The notes under the pieces are model-generated. The model ran no database searches and was not told where the DNA came from. It was given only the letters and a program-made list of their open reading frames with translations. From a virus, in IMG/VR virus record IMGVR_UViG_3300010885_048571, positions 1 to 43,731 of that record: a stretch of DNA of 43,731 bases; one strand, given 5' to 3'. A program made the translations under genes and the position numbers. Positions 17,846 through 27,501 of the stretch are shown piece after piece (position 1 is the first letter of the stretch; each line of letters opens with the position of its first letter).

Positions 17846-20800
17846 TGGAACTAGTAAAAGTACTATACAACGGAACAGGCGTAGAAGCACAGACTTATAG
17901 TCAAACCGACGATAGGTTAATAACTAGTAATTTTATTAACACATCTTTTGGCAGTACAAATGATTATATAGAGGCATTTTTCTATGATGATAATAATGTA
18001 CTTTTAAATAGTAATTACAATCTAACTAGATATAAACCAAACTATACAAATAATGTTGGTGTCTATGATAATATTCAATTAGACCCAGAATCAGATGCTT
18101 TTGACGCAGGTTATAATCGTGGTAGTGTTAATATACAATACAACTTCTTAAAAAATCTATTTAATTCTGCTTACGGTAATTTTTATTGGATTAAAGAAAT
18201 TTCTACTAGTCGTACAGAAATAAAATTATCATCTCAAACTTTAAGCAACGCTCAGATTAAATCAGGATTTGATTCTTATCAATCCTATATTTCTACTAAA
18301 AACTATTACTCTGATTTCTATTTAAACTTTGGCTCTAATGATCTAGTTATAGCAGTTAACTCAGCGTACACAGAGGATGCTAATGGTGCTTACTTATTAA
18401 TAAAGCTATATGAACCATTGCCAATAGACTTCGACGTGAAGACTACGCTCTGGATAGTCGATAAATTAGCTGAATCTGTTGCTTATAATGTTAATGTACA
18501 AGTAGAATCAGCTAATGAAGCCAATAAATTTCCATTAAGAGGACCAAATTTTAAGATAGATGTTAATCAAAAAATTGGACAAACTACACCATATTACAAT
18601 TATAATAATTTAATCGCTAGTCCGATTAGTTCGTCTTTTCAACAATTAAATAGCTATTACCAAGATAAGTCAGTTGATATTAACGTAGACTACACTGATT
18701 TTAGTAATTTTATTCATTTTTCAAGCGCAACAGAAAGGCTAAATAACTTTACTTATAAGCTTGGGTTAATAGAATCCTATAACGCTCAGATTGCAGCGCA
18801 AAAATCTATCACTGGAGGAAACGCAGTAGCATCATCTTCAATAGGATTTTTAAGTCAATCCATAAATAATATTATCACTAAGTTTGATACTTACGAATAC
18901 TATTTATATTATACATCAGCATCGTTTGCTTGGCCTAAGAGTAATTCTAGGATGCCATATTCTTTGTACTCTATCACTTCTTCTCAAGCGATTAAATGGT
19001 TAGGTTCTAGTGAAACTAAGCCTACTCCAACAGGTAGTTCATTATTATATTCGGCATCTTATTATGATTTGACTAATAAAGATTTATTAGCTAACTCAGT
19101 TCCTTTATTCATACAAGATGATCCAAATAATTCTCCTTATGTGACTTTCTTATACATGATAGGACAGCATTTTGATAACATTTGGATATATTACAAGGAC
19201 GTAACAAACAGATATAACAATACAAATAATCCCTTTACTGGAATTTCTAAAGATTTAGTAGCAGACGCATTAAAGGGATTAGGGGTACAATTGTATACAA
19301 ATAGTAGTATTTCAGATAATCTATATTATTCATTATTTGGTATCAATGCTGATGGAAGTTTATTACCTCCTACTGGATCTGAGAAAATTACTAATTATGT
19401 AACTTCGAGTTTAAATACTTTACCTGGAAATCAAATTCAAGCGGAAATATACAAAAGATTATATCATAATTTACCTTATTTGTTAAAAACTAAAGGCACT
19501 CAGAGAGGATTAAAAGCTTTGATTGCTTGTTTTGGTATACCAAATAGTATACTTACAGTTAATGAATTTGGCGGTTATGACAGATATTTGCAAGATGGTG
19601 TATTAGAAATAAACAATAATAAAGCTTACGTAGTTACAAGTAGTTTACAGATATCGTCTTCTTTACTTTCTCCATTTGTTACTATCCAATATCCACAAAC
19701 AAATAGAAGAATTGACACAGCAAATATCGAAGTTGGATTTTCTCCATCGGATGAAATTAATTCAAATATTACTAGCTCTCTAGGATATTTTAATATCGAT
19801 CAATTAATTGGTAATCCAACAGATCAATACTCTTCATCTTATTCTAGATTAGATTCATATAGAGATACATATTTTCAATCTTATACTAATAATCATACTA
19901 TTTGGGAGTACATTAGATTAATTAAGTTTTTTAACAATAGTTTATTTAAGATGGTAAAAGATTTTGTTCCTGCAAGAGCAAATCTATCTACTGGTATTAT
20001 TGTTAAACCTCACATGTTAGAAAGAAATAAGTACGCTAGACATGAACCAGAATTAAAGATTACCTCATTAAGTCAGTCAATTCACGAGCACTCAATCACT
20101 GGTGGTTTGACTCCATATATGTACAATGACACAACGACTTATAAGTCCTATCCAACACAATTAGGATACGTACAAATGACTTCTAGTGTAGGCTATGAAA
20201 AATTCACCGGTCAATATCAAGGCACAAACTTTTCTGCAAGCAGCTTAAATTCTGTAGGGAACCAAACAGAAAGATCTAATTTTAGTTCAGCTTCTTTTAA
20301 TCCAATTAATATTGCTATTAATGCGCTAAGAAATAATGTGTCTTCATCAGTTAGATCTAAAAGATTCTACGATTTAGACTACACATATAATCAAAATGTG
20401 CCTGTAAATCTTGGCTTAATAACTCAATCAATAATTCAATCACAGACTGATAATTTTGGAACTTATAATAATCCAAATTCACCGTATGCTTATGTACAAG
20501 ACTATAATTATTATACCAATCATTTTACAATCCCAAGATATTATGGGTCTAAGACGATAAGTGCTAATTATAATGTATATGCAGATGGTGATACTTCGTA
20601 TGGACATTCTGCTGCGATAGATAAATATAAAAAACAATTTGCGTATATCTTATCTATATACTCAAAACCATTCCAATTACCGGGAAGATCTAATATACAA
20701 ATAAAATATATAATAGATGATAATCAGAATGTATTAAATTTATCTAAAACCAATACAAACATATTCACTACACAAAATATATTTGCTAGTGGAGAGACCA

Positions 20801-21903
20801 CAGAAGTTGCATTAGATAATTTTGATCCTACAGATCCAAATATTGCATATTTAACAAACAATAAAAAATTTACAATATACGAAGGAGGATTTAATTATAG
20901 TCCAATATTATATAAAACTTCAATTGCTAATACTTTAGACTATAGATATGTTACCCCTTTTGTTACTCAATCTACAGTACAAGTACCTGGAGGGATTACT
21001 CAAAATACCATTCCTCTTTCTAATTTTACGTTTACAGTTGCTTTTGACCAATTCGGAACTAATAGCGCAACAGCAACAATAATATATATTCCAGCAGGAC
21101 CAATACCAAATTATGATATATACGGTGAGATAGGAGGTCGCCGTATATCAGATCCAACTATCTATGATTTTGTTTACTATAAAATGTTCTCTGCAAATTC
21201 AAGTAATCATACTTTTGTACAAACGTTATATGATGTAGATGACATTATTTTTACTAGCGCGTGGTACAATACTAATCTACCTGCAGGAAGTTCAACTACT
21301 TATCAATATATAACTGGTTCTACTGATCTCGATGCTAGATGGTGGGCTGAGGGACAAAATACAATACACATGTCTGCAACACAGTCTTTATATTACGGAG
21401 AGTTTGTACAGACAGGAAGCGTAAGTGGATTGGACACTGCAGTATTTCCATTTGAGTTGGCTCAAGGAGATATGATTAGATTCTACGATAATGTAATAAA
21501 AGACTTTTCTCAAACTAGTGAATATCGCGTATTAGATGTACAAAACATCTTACAAGCATCAGGATCCTTTGGCACATTATATAAATATTTTACATTAGAC
21601 AGACCTTTGAATCTTGTAAACATAGACGGCGCAGACTTTCCAAGCTATATTTCAAAATACATAGTATTAAAACACATTCCTGATGAAACTAATGTTATCG
21701 CAAATTTTAATTTTCCTACTATTAATACTCAACAAAGCTTTTTAATTAACGTGGGATCTCAAACTTATCAGAATCAAAATAACGCGGCTAGTAGTATTGG
21801 TAACCAATTTGGATTATTGATTCCTCAATATTTAAGTAAGTCAGTTGCAGATAACTCAGGCAATATAGTAAAAGCTTTACGAGCACAAAACCTAATTCAA
21901 TAA
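17845..21903 (+). CDS. Very large tail/baseplate structural protein (gp7-position)
   Basis: A 1352-residue protein rich in Tyr, Asn, Ser and Thr, with no signal peptide. Near residue 545 the segment LPYLLKTKGTQRGLKALIACFGIP resembles the 'LPYILKTKGT.RGL..L...G' block of wedge or tail proteins such as the P2 gpI family. By position (after gp25, gp6 and two small wedge genes) and size it could replace T4 gp7/gp10. The C-terminal 350 residues are beta-rich and fibre-like. Assignment to gp7 is inference from position. Confidence 0.6.
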   Translation: MELVKVLYNGTGVEAQTYSQTDDRLITSNFINTSFGSTNDYIEAFFYDDNNVLLNSNYNLTRYKPNYTNNVGVYDNIQLDPESDAFDAGYNRGSVNIQYNFLKNLFNSAYGNFYWIKEISTSRTEIKLSSQTLSNAQIKSGFDSYQSYISTKNYYSDFYLNFGSNDLVIAVNSAYTEDANGAYLLIKLYEPLPIDFDVKTTLWIVDKLAESVAYNVNVQVESANEANKFPLRGPNFKIDVNQKIGQTTPYYNYNNLIASPISSSFQQLNSYYQDKSVDINVDYTDFSNFIHFSSATERLNNFTYKLGLIESYNAQIAAQKSITGGNAVASSSIGFLSQSINNIITKFDTYEYYLYYTSASFAWPKSNSRMPYSLYSITSSQAIKWLGSSETKPTPTGSSLLYSASYYDLTNKDLLANSVPLFIQDDPNNSPYVTFLYMIGQHFDNIWIYYKDVTNRYNNTNNPFTGISKDLVADALKGLGVQLYTNSSISDNLYYSLFGINADGSLLPPTGSEKITNYVTSSLNTLPGNQIQAEIYKRLYHNLPYLLKTKGTQRGLKALIACFGIPNSILTVNEFGGYDRYLQDGVLEINNNKAYVVTSSLQISSSLLSPFVTIQYPQTNRRIDTANIEVGFSPSDEINSNITSSLGYFNIDQLIGNPTDQYSSSYSRLDSYRDTYFQSYTNNHTIWEYIRLIKFFNNSLFKMVKDFVPARANLSTGIIVKPHMLERNKYARHEPELKITSLSQSIHEHSITGGLTPYMYNDTTTYKSYPTQLGYVQMTSSVGYEKFTGQYQGTNFSASSLNSVGNQTERSNFSSASFNPINIAINALRNNVSSSVRSKRFYDLDYTYNQNVPVNLGLITQSIIQSQTDNFGTYNNPNSPYAYVQDYNYYTNHFTIPRYYGSKTISANYNVYADGDTSYGHSAAIDKYKKQFAYILSIYSKPFQLPGRSNIQIKYIIDDNQNVLNLSKTNTNIFTTQNIFASGETTEVALDNFDPTDPNIAYLTNNKKFTIYEGGFNYSPILYKTSIANTLDYRYVTPFVTQSTVQVPGGITQNTIPLSNFTFTVAFDQFGTNSATATIIYIPAGPIPNYDIYGEIGGRRISDPTIYDFVYYKMFSANSSNHTFVQTLYDVDDIIFTSAWYNTNLPAGSSTTYQYITGSTDLDARWWAEGQNTIHMSATQSLYYGEFVQTGSVSGLDTAVFPFELAQGDMIRFYDNVIKDFSQTSEYRVLDVQNILQASGSFGTLYKYFTLDRPLNLVNIDGADFPSYISKYIVLKHIPDETNVIANFNFPTINTQQSFLINVGSQTYQNQNNAASSIGNQFGLLIPQYLSKSVADNSGNIVKALRAQNLIQ

Positions 21904-21910
21904 TATTTAT
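21903..21910 (+). promoter_or_regulatory. ATATTTAT element before the fibre genes
   Basis: ATATTTATTC starts at the last base of the preceding stop codon, 18 bp before the ATG at 21929. It is a boundary copy of the candidate late promoter and could add extra transcription to the fibre/glycosylation segment. Confidence 0.4.
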
Positions 21911-21928
21911 TCATAAAGACTAAAAAAC

Positions 21929-22588
21929 ATGTCATATTTAAACAGCACATCGGTAGTAGTAGATGCCATTCTAACCAAAAAAGGCAGGGAATTATTAGCT
22001 AGGAACGACGGATCCTTCAGAATTTCTCAATTCTCTTTATCAGACGATGAAGTAGATTACACACTATATAATCCCAATCATCCATCTGGATCAGCGTTCT
22101 ACGGAGAAGCTATACAAAATATGCCTGTATTACAAGCATTCCCAGAAGACGTAGAAATTATGAAGTATAAATTAATTACTCTTCCAAGAGGTACTGCTAA
22201 ATTACCGATATTATCTATTGGTCAAACTAGCATTACTCTTGCGCAAGGATCTTCTTTATCTATTACTCCACAAACCCTAAACTATTTAGGAGCTACATCA
22301 ACATACGAACAATCAGGTTACGTAGCTACAATTGGAGATATTAGAACAATGAGTACATTTGTAGGAGTTGGTATTAATACACCTGAAGCGACTAATTTAA
22401 ATGCTACTACAACATTGGGAACAAATGTTAGTAAAACTATTATTGGTACCACTATTAATTTAACAGCAACCACTATTAATACGTTATTTGGCACGAATAC
22501 TACTCTATACACAAATTTAATCATAACTGGTAGAGATTCTGGAGCAAGAGTAACTGTACCTATAAACATTACAAAAACAAATCAATAA
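21929..22588 (+). CDS. Structural protein, probably baseplate/fibre adaptor
   Basis: A 219-residue protein. The N-terminus (SYLNSTSVVVDAILTKKGRELLARNDGSFRISQFSLSDDEVDY) is a compact alpha/beta domain of a kind found in tail proteins of environmental T4-like phages. The C-terminal half is Thr/Asn/Ile-rich beta repeat, suggesting a fibrous shaft. It follows the giant tail protein by 25 bp. Function inferred from neighbours. Confidence 0.55.
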   Translation: MSYLNSTSVVVDAILTKKGRELLARNDGSFRISQFSLSDDEVDYTLYNPNHPSGSAFYGEAIQNMPVLQAFPEDVEIMKYKLITLPRGTAKLPILSIGQTSITLAQGSSLSITPQTLNYLGATSTYEQSGYVATIGDIRTMSTFVGVGINTPEATNLNATTTLGTNVSKTIIGTTINLTATTINTLFGTNTTLYTNLIITGRDSGARVTVPINITKTNQ

Positions 22589-22599
22589 GATAATTAATT

Positions 22600-23643
22600 A
22601 TGTCATATACTCAATTCGATCCATCAGATTTCGTAATATCATCAGATTCTATAACCGCTCCAGCATGGAGTAGTAACACACCAACGCTTACTACTTTTTT
22701 TACAGCTTCTGGACAAATAGCAAGCAACTTTTATTTAGATGTATATAATACTTCTTCTTTATTGACTAATGCTGCGGTTCAATATTCTATAGCGTATGGA
22801 AACGCAATTGGATCAGGATCTATGGCGCTGAATAATTTAGTTCCTGGAAATACTCCAAGCAGAATTACTTACGGTCAATTTAGAAATTTAGTGTACGGAA
22901 ATCCTACAACTTATTTTAATTTCGGAGGATTAAATACAGCGTCTATAGATATTTTAGCGATCTCAGTAGATAGAAATAGATACAAAGAAAGCTTAATGCC
23001 AGGCACATTTAATTTAACTTTATCTAGTTCTGTTGGATCAATTCAATTGACTGATAACTCAAATGATGTAAGTACAATTACTTATTTAGATTGCGGTAGA
23101 GTGTTTAATATTGTATCAGGATCTTATGGTACTTCCAATAATACTACAGCTCCTTTAGGAACTTCTACTCGCGGTTATACAGCATCAGGATCTTATGGAT
23201 TATTTTTACCTGATATTGCTACTTTGGTATTGAATCCAAGGGCATTAGCGCTACCATTTGCTTCTGGAGGATTGAATTTATCGTTTTACTCAGGATCTTC
23301 TGCGTTAAGTACTGCTGCTAGCTCTAGCTTAAATGTTTTAACTACACATAGAGCAATACAATCAGGAAGTAATTTTCAGCTCTTAAGTCAGGAGACAATA
23401 TCTTCTGATTATGTATTTGTTAGAATAAAAAATGCAGAATATAACTATAGCACAAATCCTTCGTTTATTTCTGGATCAGGCGGATTATTATATTCTAATT
23501 TTATTAATAATCCCCAAACTTATATTACTACTGTTGGATTATATAATACAAATAATGATCTATTAGCTGTTGCGAAGTTGTCAATACCATTAGTCAAAGA
23601 TTTTACAAAAGAGGCTTTAATTACTGTTAAATTAGACTGGTAA
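22600..23643 (+). CDS. Fibre-like structural protein with a duplicated C-terminal module
   Basis: A beta-rich, Ser/Thr/Asn-heavy protein of 347 residues with repeated 'SGSYG' turns. The last ~70 residues (AEYNYSTNPSF ... YITTVGLYNTNNDLLAVAKLSIP) are clearly related to the 107-residue protein at 28289-28612. In both, a strand pattern ending in LLAV.KLS.P precedes a C-terminal strand. This module is probably a common attachment or capping domain of tail appendages. It lies 3 bp before the mucin-like gene. Confidence 0.6.
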   Translation: MSYTQFDPSDFVISSDSITAPAWSSNTPTLTTFFTASGQIASNFYLDVYNTSSLLTNAAVQYSIAYGNAIGSGSMALNNLVPGNTPSRITYGQFRNLVYGNPTTYFNFGGLNTASIDILAISVDRNRYKESLMPGTFNLTLSSSVGSIQLTDNSNDVSTITYLDCGRVFNIVSGSYGTSNNTTAPLGTSTRGYTASGSYGLFLPDIATLVLNPRALALPFASGGLNLSFYSGSSALSTAASSSLNVLTTHRAIQSGSNFQLLSQETISSDYVFVRIKNAEYNYSTNPSFISGSGGLLYSNFINNPQTYITTVGLYNTNNDLLAVAKLSIPLVKDFTKEALITVKLDW

Positions 23644-23646
23644 AAT

Positions 23647-25311
23647 ATGAGTAGGTCTAAAAACACAATTAGGTTTTCGGACTTCTCAACGATTCCGATA
23701 AAGCTGAAATATACGTCTTCGTACACTAGCTCATCTTTAAATGCAGCTGGGATTACGATATATTCAGGAAATAATGGTGCAGTTAATATTTCTGGATCAG
23801 TTGAAAAAACTACGGTTAATTATATTACTACTAGACATTTATACTATAGTAATTATTTAACTGGGTCTAATCTTACCACAACTTCTAGTTATGATAATTT
23901 TTTGCAGTCAAGTGCTGCATCTGGATCTAATGACTGGGACAATAGATATTTTCCCACTGAATCTAATTCACAGATTAAAGTAATATCTATTCCAAGACAG
24001 GTTTACGGAGAAAGAATTTCTAGAGGTGGATTTTATATGTCCTCATCAGCTTATCAAATTATAGACGATGGCAATGGAAATGTAATAGATAGTAAAATAT
24101 CAAATACTCACGTAGGAAACATAATATACGGACAAGGAATAGTAGTGGTTACCAACCAAGATTACATCAATATATTTGATTTACCTACAACCACTACAAC
24201 TAGTACAACTAGTACAAGTACAACGATAGTGCCAACCACAACCAGTACGACTACAAGCACTAGTACTGCAGCGCCAACTACTACAAGTACGACAACGTCA
24301 ACTACTACGCCGACGCCTACAACGACGTCTACTACTACCAGTACAACTACGCCTACTCCGACTACTACTAGCACGACAACTAGTACAACTACGCCAGTAC
24401 CAACTACGACGTCTACTACTACCAGTACAACTACGCCAGTACCAACTACTACTAGTACAACGACTTCGACAACAACAATACCTCCAACAACTACTAGTAC
24501 AACGACTTCGACTACGACTCAAGCGTGTACTACATATACATGTACAAACAATGATTCAGGTCCAAGATCATTATCATATATAGATTGTAATGGTACCACA
24601 GTGAGCTATCCAAATGTAGGATCTGGTGTTACAATTGGACCTTTTTGCGCACAAAATGGAACATTGACCTTAGGAGCGCCATCTCAATGGACAGTTAATA
24701 ACCTTGGATCATGTACTACGACTAGTACAACAACATCAACAACAACAACAGTACCTCCAACCACGACGTCTACTACGACTAGTACAACTACATTGACACC
24801 AACCACAACTAGTACAACGACTTCTACTACTACGCCAGTGCCGACTACTACAAGTACGACAACGTCGACTACAACAGTACCTCCAACCACGACGTCTACT
24901 ACTACCAGTACAACTACATTGACACCAACCACAACTAGTACAACGACATCAACAACAACAGTACCTCCAACAACAACGTCGACTACTACTAGTACGACCA
25001 CTCCGGCTCCTACTACGACTAGTACAACAACGTCGACTACAACACCAACACCAACTACTACTAGTACCACAACTAGTACTACTACGGCGGCACCAACATA
25101 TTATTATTATACAGGAAATTATACCCCTGATTGCGCTGGATTTACTGCAATGGGAGTTGTAATTAGAGCAACAGTAAATTCTTTAACAAATGGTAACTAT
25201 ACTAGAGTAATAAACAGCGCAAGTGGATGGTTCTACATTACTGCCCCTAACCCAGGAACTAGTTATACTTACGAATCAGATGACAGTCAAAATGTTTCTT
25301 GTGGATATTAA
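23647..25311 (+). CDS. Mucin-like Thr/Ser/Pro-rich virion protein (likely glycosylated fibre or decoration)
   Basis: A 554-residue protein. Residues 1-178 are a structural N-domain. Residues ~179-290 and ~356-482 are two mucin-like tracts of 14-residue units (two variable residues, P, then TTTSTTTSTTT), seven units in the first and eight in the second. Between them a small cysteine-containing domain has CTTYTC, YIDC, FCA and GSC; a C-terminal domain also has two Cys. Dense Thr/Ser with Pro is the classical O-glycosylation substrate. The next four genes are sugar- and methyl-transferases. Virion location is inferred from the preceding fibre genes. Confidence 0.7.
   Translation: MSRSKNTIRFSDFSTIPIKLKYTSSYTSSSLNAAGITIYSGNNGAVNISGSVEKTTVNYITTRHLYYSNYLTGSNLTTTSSYDNFLQSSAASGSNDWDNRYFPTESNSQIKVISIPRQVYGERISRGGFYMSSSAYQIIDDGNGNVIDSKISNTHVGNIIYGQGIVVVTNQDYINIFDLPTTTTTSTTSTSTTIVPTTTSTTTSTSTAAPTTTSTTTSTTTPTPTTTSTTTSTTTPTPTTTSTTTSTTTPVPTTTSTTTSTTTPVPTTTSTTTSTTTIPPTTTSTTTSTTTQACTTYTCTNNDSGPRSLSYIDCNGTTVSYPNVGSGVTIGPFCAQNGTLTLGAPSQWTVNNLGSCTTTSTTTSTTTTVPPTTTSTTTSTTTLTPTTTSTTTSTTTPVPTTTSTTTSTTTVPPTTTSTTTSTTTLTPTTTSTTTSTTTVPPTTTSTTTSTTTPAPTTTSTTTSTTTPTPTTTSTTTSTTTAAPTYYYYTGNYTPDCAGFTAMGVVIRATVNSLTNGNYTRVINSASGWFYITAPNPGTSYTYESDDSQNVSCGY
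24183..24516 (+). repeat. 42-bp coding minisatellite, first block (about 7 units)
   Basis: Tandem 42-bp units encode x-x-P-TTTSTTTSTTT. The units differ mainly at synonymous third positions (ACT, ACA, ACG and ACC all occur) and at the two residues before the Pro (IV, AA, PT, PV, IP). Unit number could change by slippage or recombination. Confidence 0.9.
24712..25089 (+). repeat. 42-bp coding minisatellite, second block (about 8 units)
   Basis: Same 14-residue unit as the first block, with VP, LT, PV, PA and PT variants; a VPP/LTP pair of units recurs within the block, as if pairs were duplicated. It starts right after the cysteine-containing domain (GSC) and ends at AAPTYYYY. Confidence 0.9.
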
Positions 25312-25340
25312 AATAACTTTATAAAATCAATAATATAGTT

Positions 25341-26300
25341 ATGAAAAATTTACGTTATATTTGTGTTCAACCACGCATATTATATTATGCGTGGCAGGTA
25401 GAAGTTATGATTAATAATTTCATAAAACATGGAATTAATCCTAACAATATAGATATTCTAATTGCGTGGAATTCTAACGATAAAACATCAGACCCTGATA
25501 ATGTAGAAGCATGGAATAAGCTAGCTTCTCACTATAACTCGGTTAGGTTTTTCTTTTATCAGGATACTAGAAAGAAACCTATTCATTACATTTCATCTGT
25601 TAGACCTAACGTTCTAAAGCAACATTTTAAAGCCTATCCAGAATTAAAAAATGAAGCCATCTTTTATCATGACTGTGATATAGTATTTACAAAAAAACCC
25701 GATTTTAATAAATTTTTGCATGATAATATTTGGTATTTAAGCGATACTAATAGTTACATTAATTCAGATTACATTAAATCGAAAGGTCATGATGTATATA
25801 ATAAGATGTGTGAAATAGTAGAAATTGATAAATTGATACCCAAATTGATGAACTCCAACTCAGGAGGTGCTCAATATCTAATGAAAAATGTAGATGATCT
25901 ATATTGGGAAAAAGTAGAAGAAGACTCTGAGCAACTGTTTTACCAAATAACAGAACTAAATAAAGAAAAAAAAGCAAACGATCCTTCATATCATGAACTA
26001 CAGATTTGGTGCGCTGATATGTGGGCAGTATTATGGAATGGCTGGTTAAGAGGAAATGAAACTAAAGTTGTGCCTGAATTGGATTTTAGTTGGGCCACAG
26101 ATGCCGTAGACCAATGGGATAAAACTGCCATATACCATAATGCAGGAGTTACCTGTTCTTGCGGAAGACAATTCTATAAGGCTCAATACATGGATAGTTT
26201 ACCTTATGATATAGATATAGAAAATTTTACTAGCCAAAAAAATGGATATAATTACGTTAACGAAATAAAAGAAACCGCAAAAAAATCATGTTTAATATGA
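25341..26300 (+). CDS. Glycosyltransferase (GT-A type, DxD)
   Basis: A 319-residue protein: a Rossmann-like N-terminus (residues 1-60), then AIFYHDCDIVF near 107-117, a DxD-type site (DCD) for a metal and nucleotide-sugar, and a later SGGAQYLMK and YHNAGV typical of GT-A acceptor-side segments. No transmembrane segment, so it is cytoplasmic. It starts 29 bp after the mucin-like gene and is the first of four genes with overlapping starts. It would transfer a sugar to protein or glycan; acceptance of the Thr-rich tracts is inference. The GTTATG start context (ATAGTTATG) is shared with other genes. Confidence 0.78.
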   Translation: MKNLRYICVQPRILYYAWQVEVMINNFIKHGINPNNIDILIAWNSNDKTSDPDNVEAWNKLASHYNSVRFFFYQDTRKKPIHYISSVRPNVLKQHFKAYPELKNEAIFYHDCDIVFTKKPDFNKFLHDNIWYLSDTNSYINSDYIKSKGHDVYNKMCEIVEIDKLIPKLMNSNSGGAQYLMKNVDDLYWEKVEEDSEQLFYQITELNKEKKANDPSYHELQIWCADMWAVLWNGWLRGNETKVVPELDFSWATDAVDQWDKTAIYHNAGVTCSCGRQFYKAQYMDSLPYDIDIENFTSQKNGYNYVNEIKETAKKSCLI

Positions 26301-26878
26301 TACAAGAAATATACAACAACAAACCAGAGTCGATTCATGATGTTATACCAAGTGAATTTTTTACAAAATATGATTCTTATGATTATGTATGGAGTGGTAA
26401 TTGTTTTGAGTGGTATTGGGCGTTAGGAAAAACACTTAAACCAAAAACTTTTTTAGAAATTGGAATAAGATTTGGGTTTAGTTTTTTACCTACCATTCAA
26501 GCCTCTTCTGATCTAGAATACGCTTTAGGCTGGGATCTAGAAACATATGGTAATAATAATATCGCGAATGAAAACATAGGTAAATACTATACAGGAAATG
26601 CTAAGTGGGAAATATTTCATATAGATTCTCAGTTAGAAACAGAATTACCACAATTTTTTGATTTAATTTCTATTGATGGATGTCATGATTATGACTGTAA
26701 AGTACATGATTTAAAATTATGTATAGATAAATGTAATTACGTTATACTGGATGATTACGATTATCATGTGGATGTAAGAAATGCAACTGATTTTTTCTTA
26801 AATGAATATAAAGATCACCTTGAATGGAATCAATATATTCCAACTTTTAGAGGATCTCAACTTATTAAATTTAAATAA
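26297..26878 (+). CDS. Class I SAM-dependent methyltransferase-like protein
   Basis: TFLEIGIRFGFSF is the SAM-binding motif I, and FDLISIDGCHDYDCKVHDL ... YVILDDYDYH gives the downstream strand and acidic residues of a Methyltransf_24-like fold. I chose the ATG at 26297, which overlaps the previous stop as ATGA like its neighbours (193 residues); an ATG at 26288 is also possible. Sandwiched between glycosyltransferases, it may O-methylate sugars or act on the same substrate. Confidence 0.7.
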   Translation: MIQEIYNNKPESIHDVIPSEFFTKYDSYDYVWSGNCFEWYWALGKTLKPKTFLEIGIRFGFSFLPTIQASSDLEYALGWDLETYGNNNIANENIGKYYTGNAKWEIFHIDSQLETELPQFFDLISIDGCHDYDCKVHDLKLCIDKCNYVILDDYDYHVDVRNATDFFLNEYKDHLEWNQYIPTFRGSQLIKFK

Positions 26879-27501
26879 TGGAGAAAATAATTCATCAGAT
26901 ATGGGTAGGAGATTTTAAAATTCCTCATAGAGAACAAGAATTAAGTAATAGTTTAAAACAACTTCACTCTGATTATAATTATATCTTTTGGACTTCTGCT
27001 CCGGAATTACCTAGCAACATCCAGTATTGGTATGATATATTTTATAAAAATAAAAACTACGTATTTTGCGCAGATTTATTAAGATTATGGGTAGTATACA
27101 AATATGGGGGATTTTATTTAGACATAGATTTTAATATTAAAAATAGATTAGATCCATTATTTGATCACGAATCTGTATTTTTTTATCATAATGATACAGA
27201 CTATACTATTCCAAACAACTTAATTGCGTCAACTAAAGGGTCACCTATCTTAAAATATTGTTTAGATAATGTAAAAACAGATTGTAGTTGGTACGGTCCA
27301 AGTTGGCTAGGGCAAACAATTAAAAACTATTTAGAATTACCTTACGAAATACCGCAACAGCCCGTAATGAAAAAATTAAATTCTTTGAATATTCATTATC
27401 ATGAATACTACGCGTTCGAAAATATATATGGTAAACATTTGTCTCTATATAGTTGGGAACCTAAAACATGGGAAAGATTAAATAAAAATGAACAATTATG
27501 A
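26878..27501 (+). CDS. GT32-type glycosyltransferase
   Basis: This 207-residue protein shows the GT32 (Och1/capsular mannosyl-type) pattern: IIHQIWVGDFKIP at the N-terminus, FCADLLRLWVVYKYGGFYLDIDF near residues 63-85 with the DID metal site, and a later WLGQTIK. This compact family needs no transmembrane helix. It overlaps the preceding stop by one base (TAATG) and the next gene by ATGA, so the cassette is probably translated as one unit. Good confidence for the family; acceptor unknown. Confidence 0.85.
   Translation: MEKIIHQIWVGDFKIPHREQELSNSLKQLHSDYNYIFWTSAPELPSNIQYWYDIFYKNKNYVFCADLLRLWVVYKYGGFYLDIDFNIKNRLDPLFDHESVFFYHNDTDYTIPNNLIASTKGSPILKYCLDNVKTDCSWYGPSWLGQTIKNYLELPYEIPQQPVMKKLNSLNIHYHEYYAFENIYGKHLSLYSWEPKTWERLNKNEQL

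Noticed and set aside
24162-25070. Long antisense frames rich in Val (VVVDVVV...) opposite the Thr-rich repeats
   Set aside because: They are the complement of the Thr codons and have no leader or context; the plus-strand gene has conserved flanking domains.
24183-25089. CRISPR-like look of regular repeats
   Set aside because: Units are contiguous and coding, with no unique spacers, no leader and no cas genes nearby.
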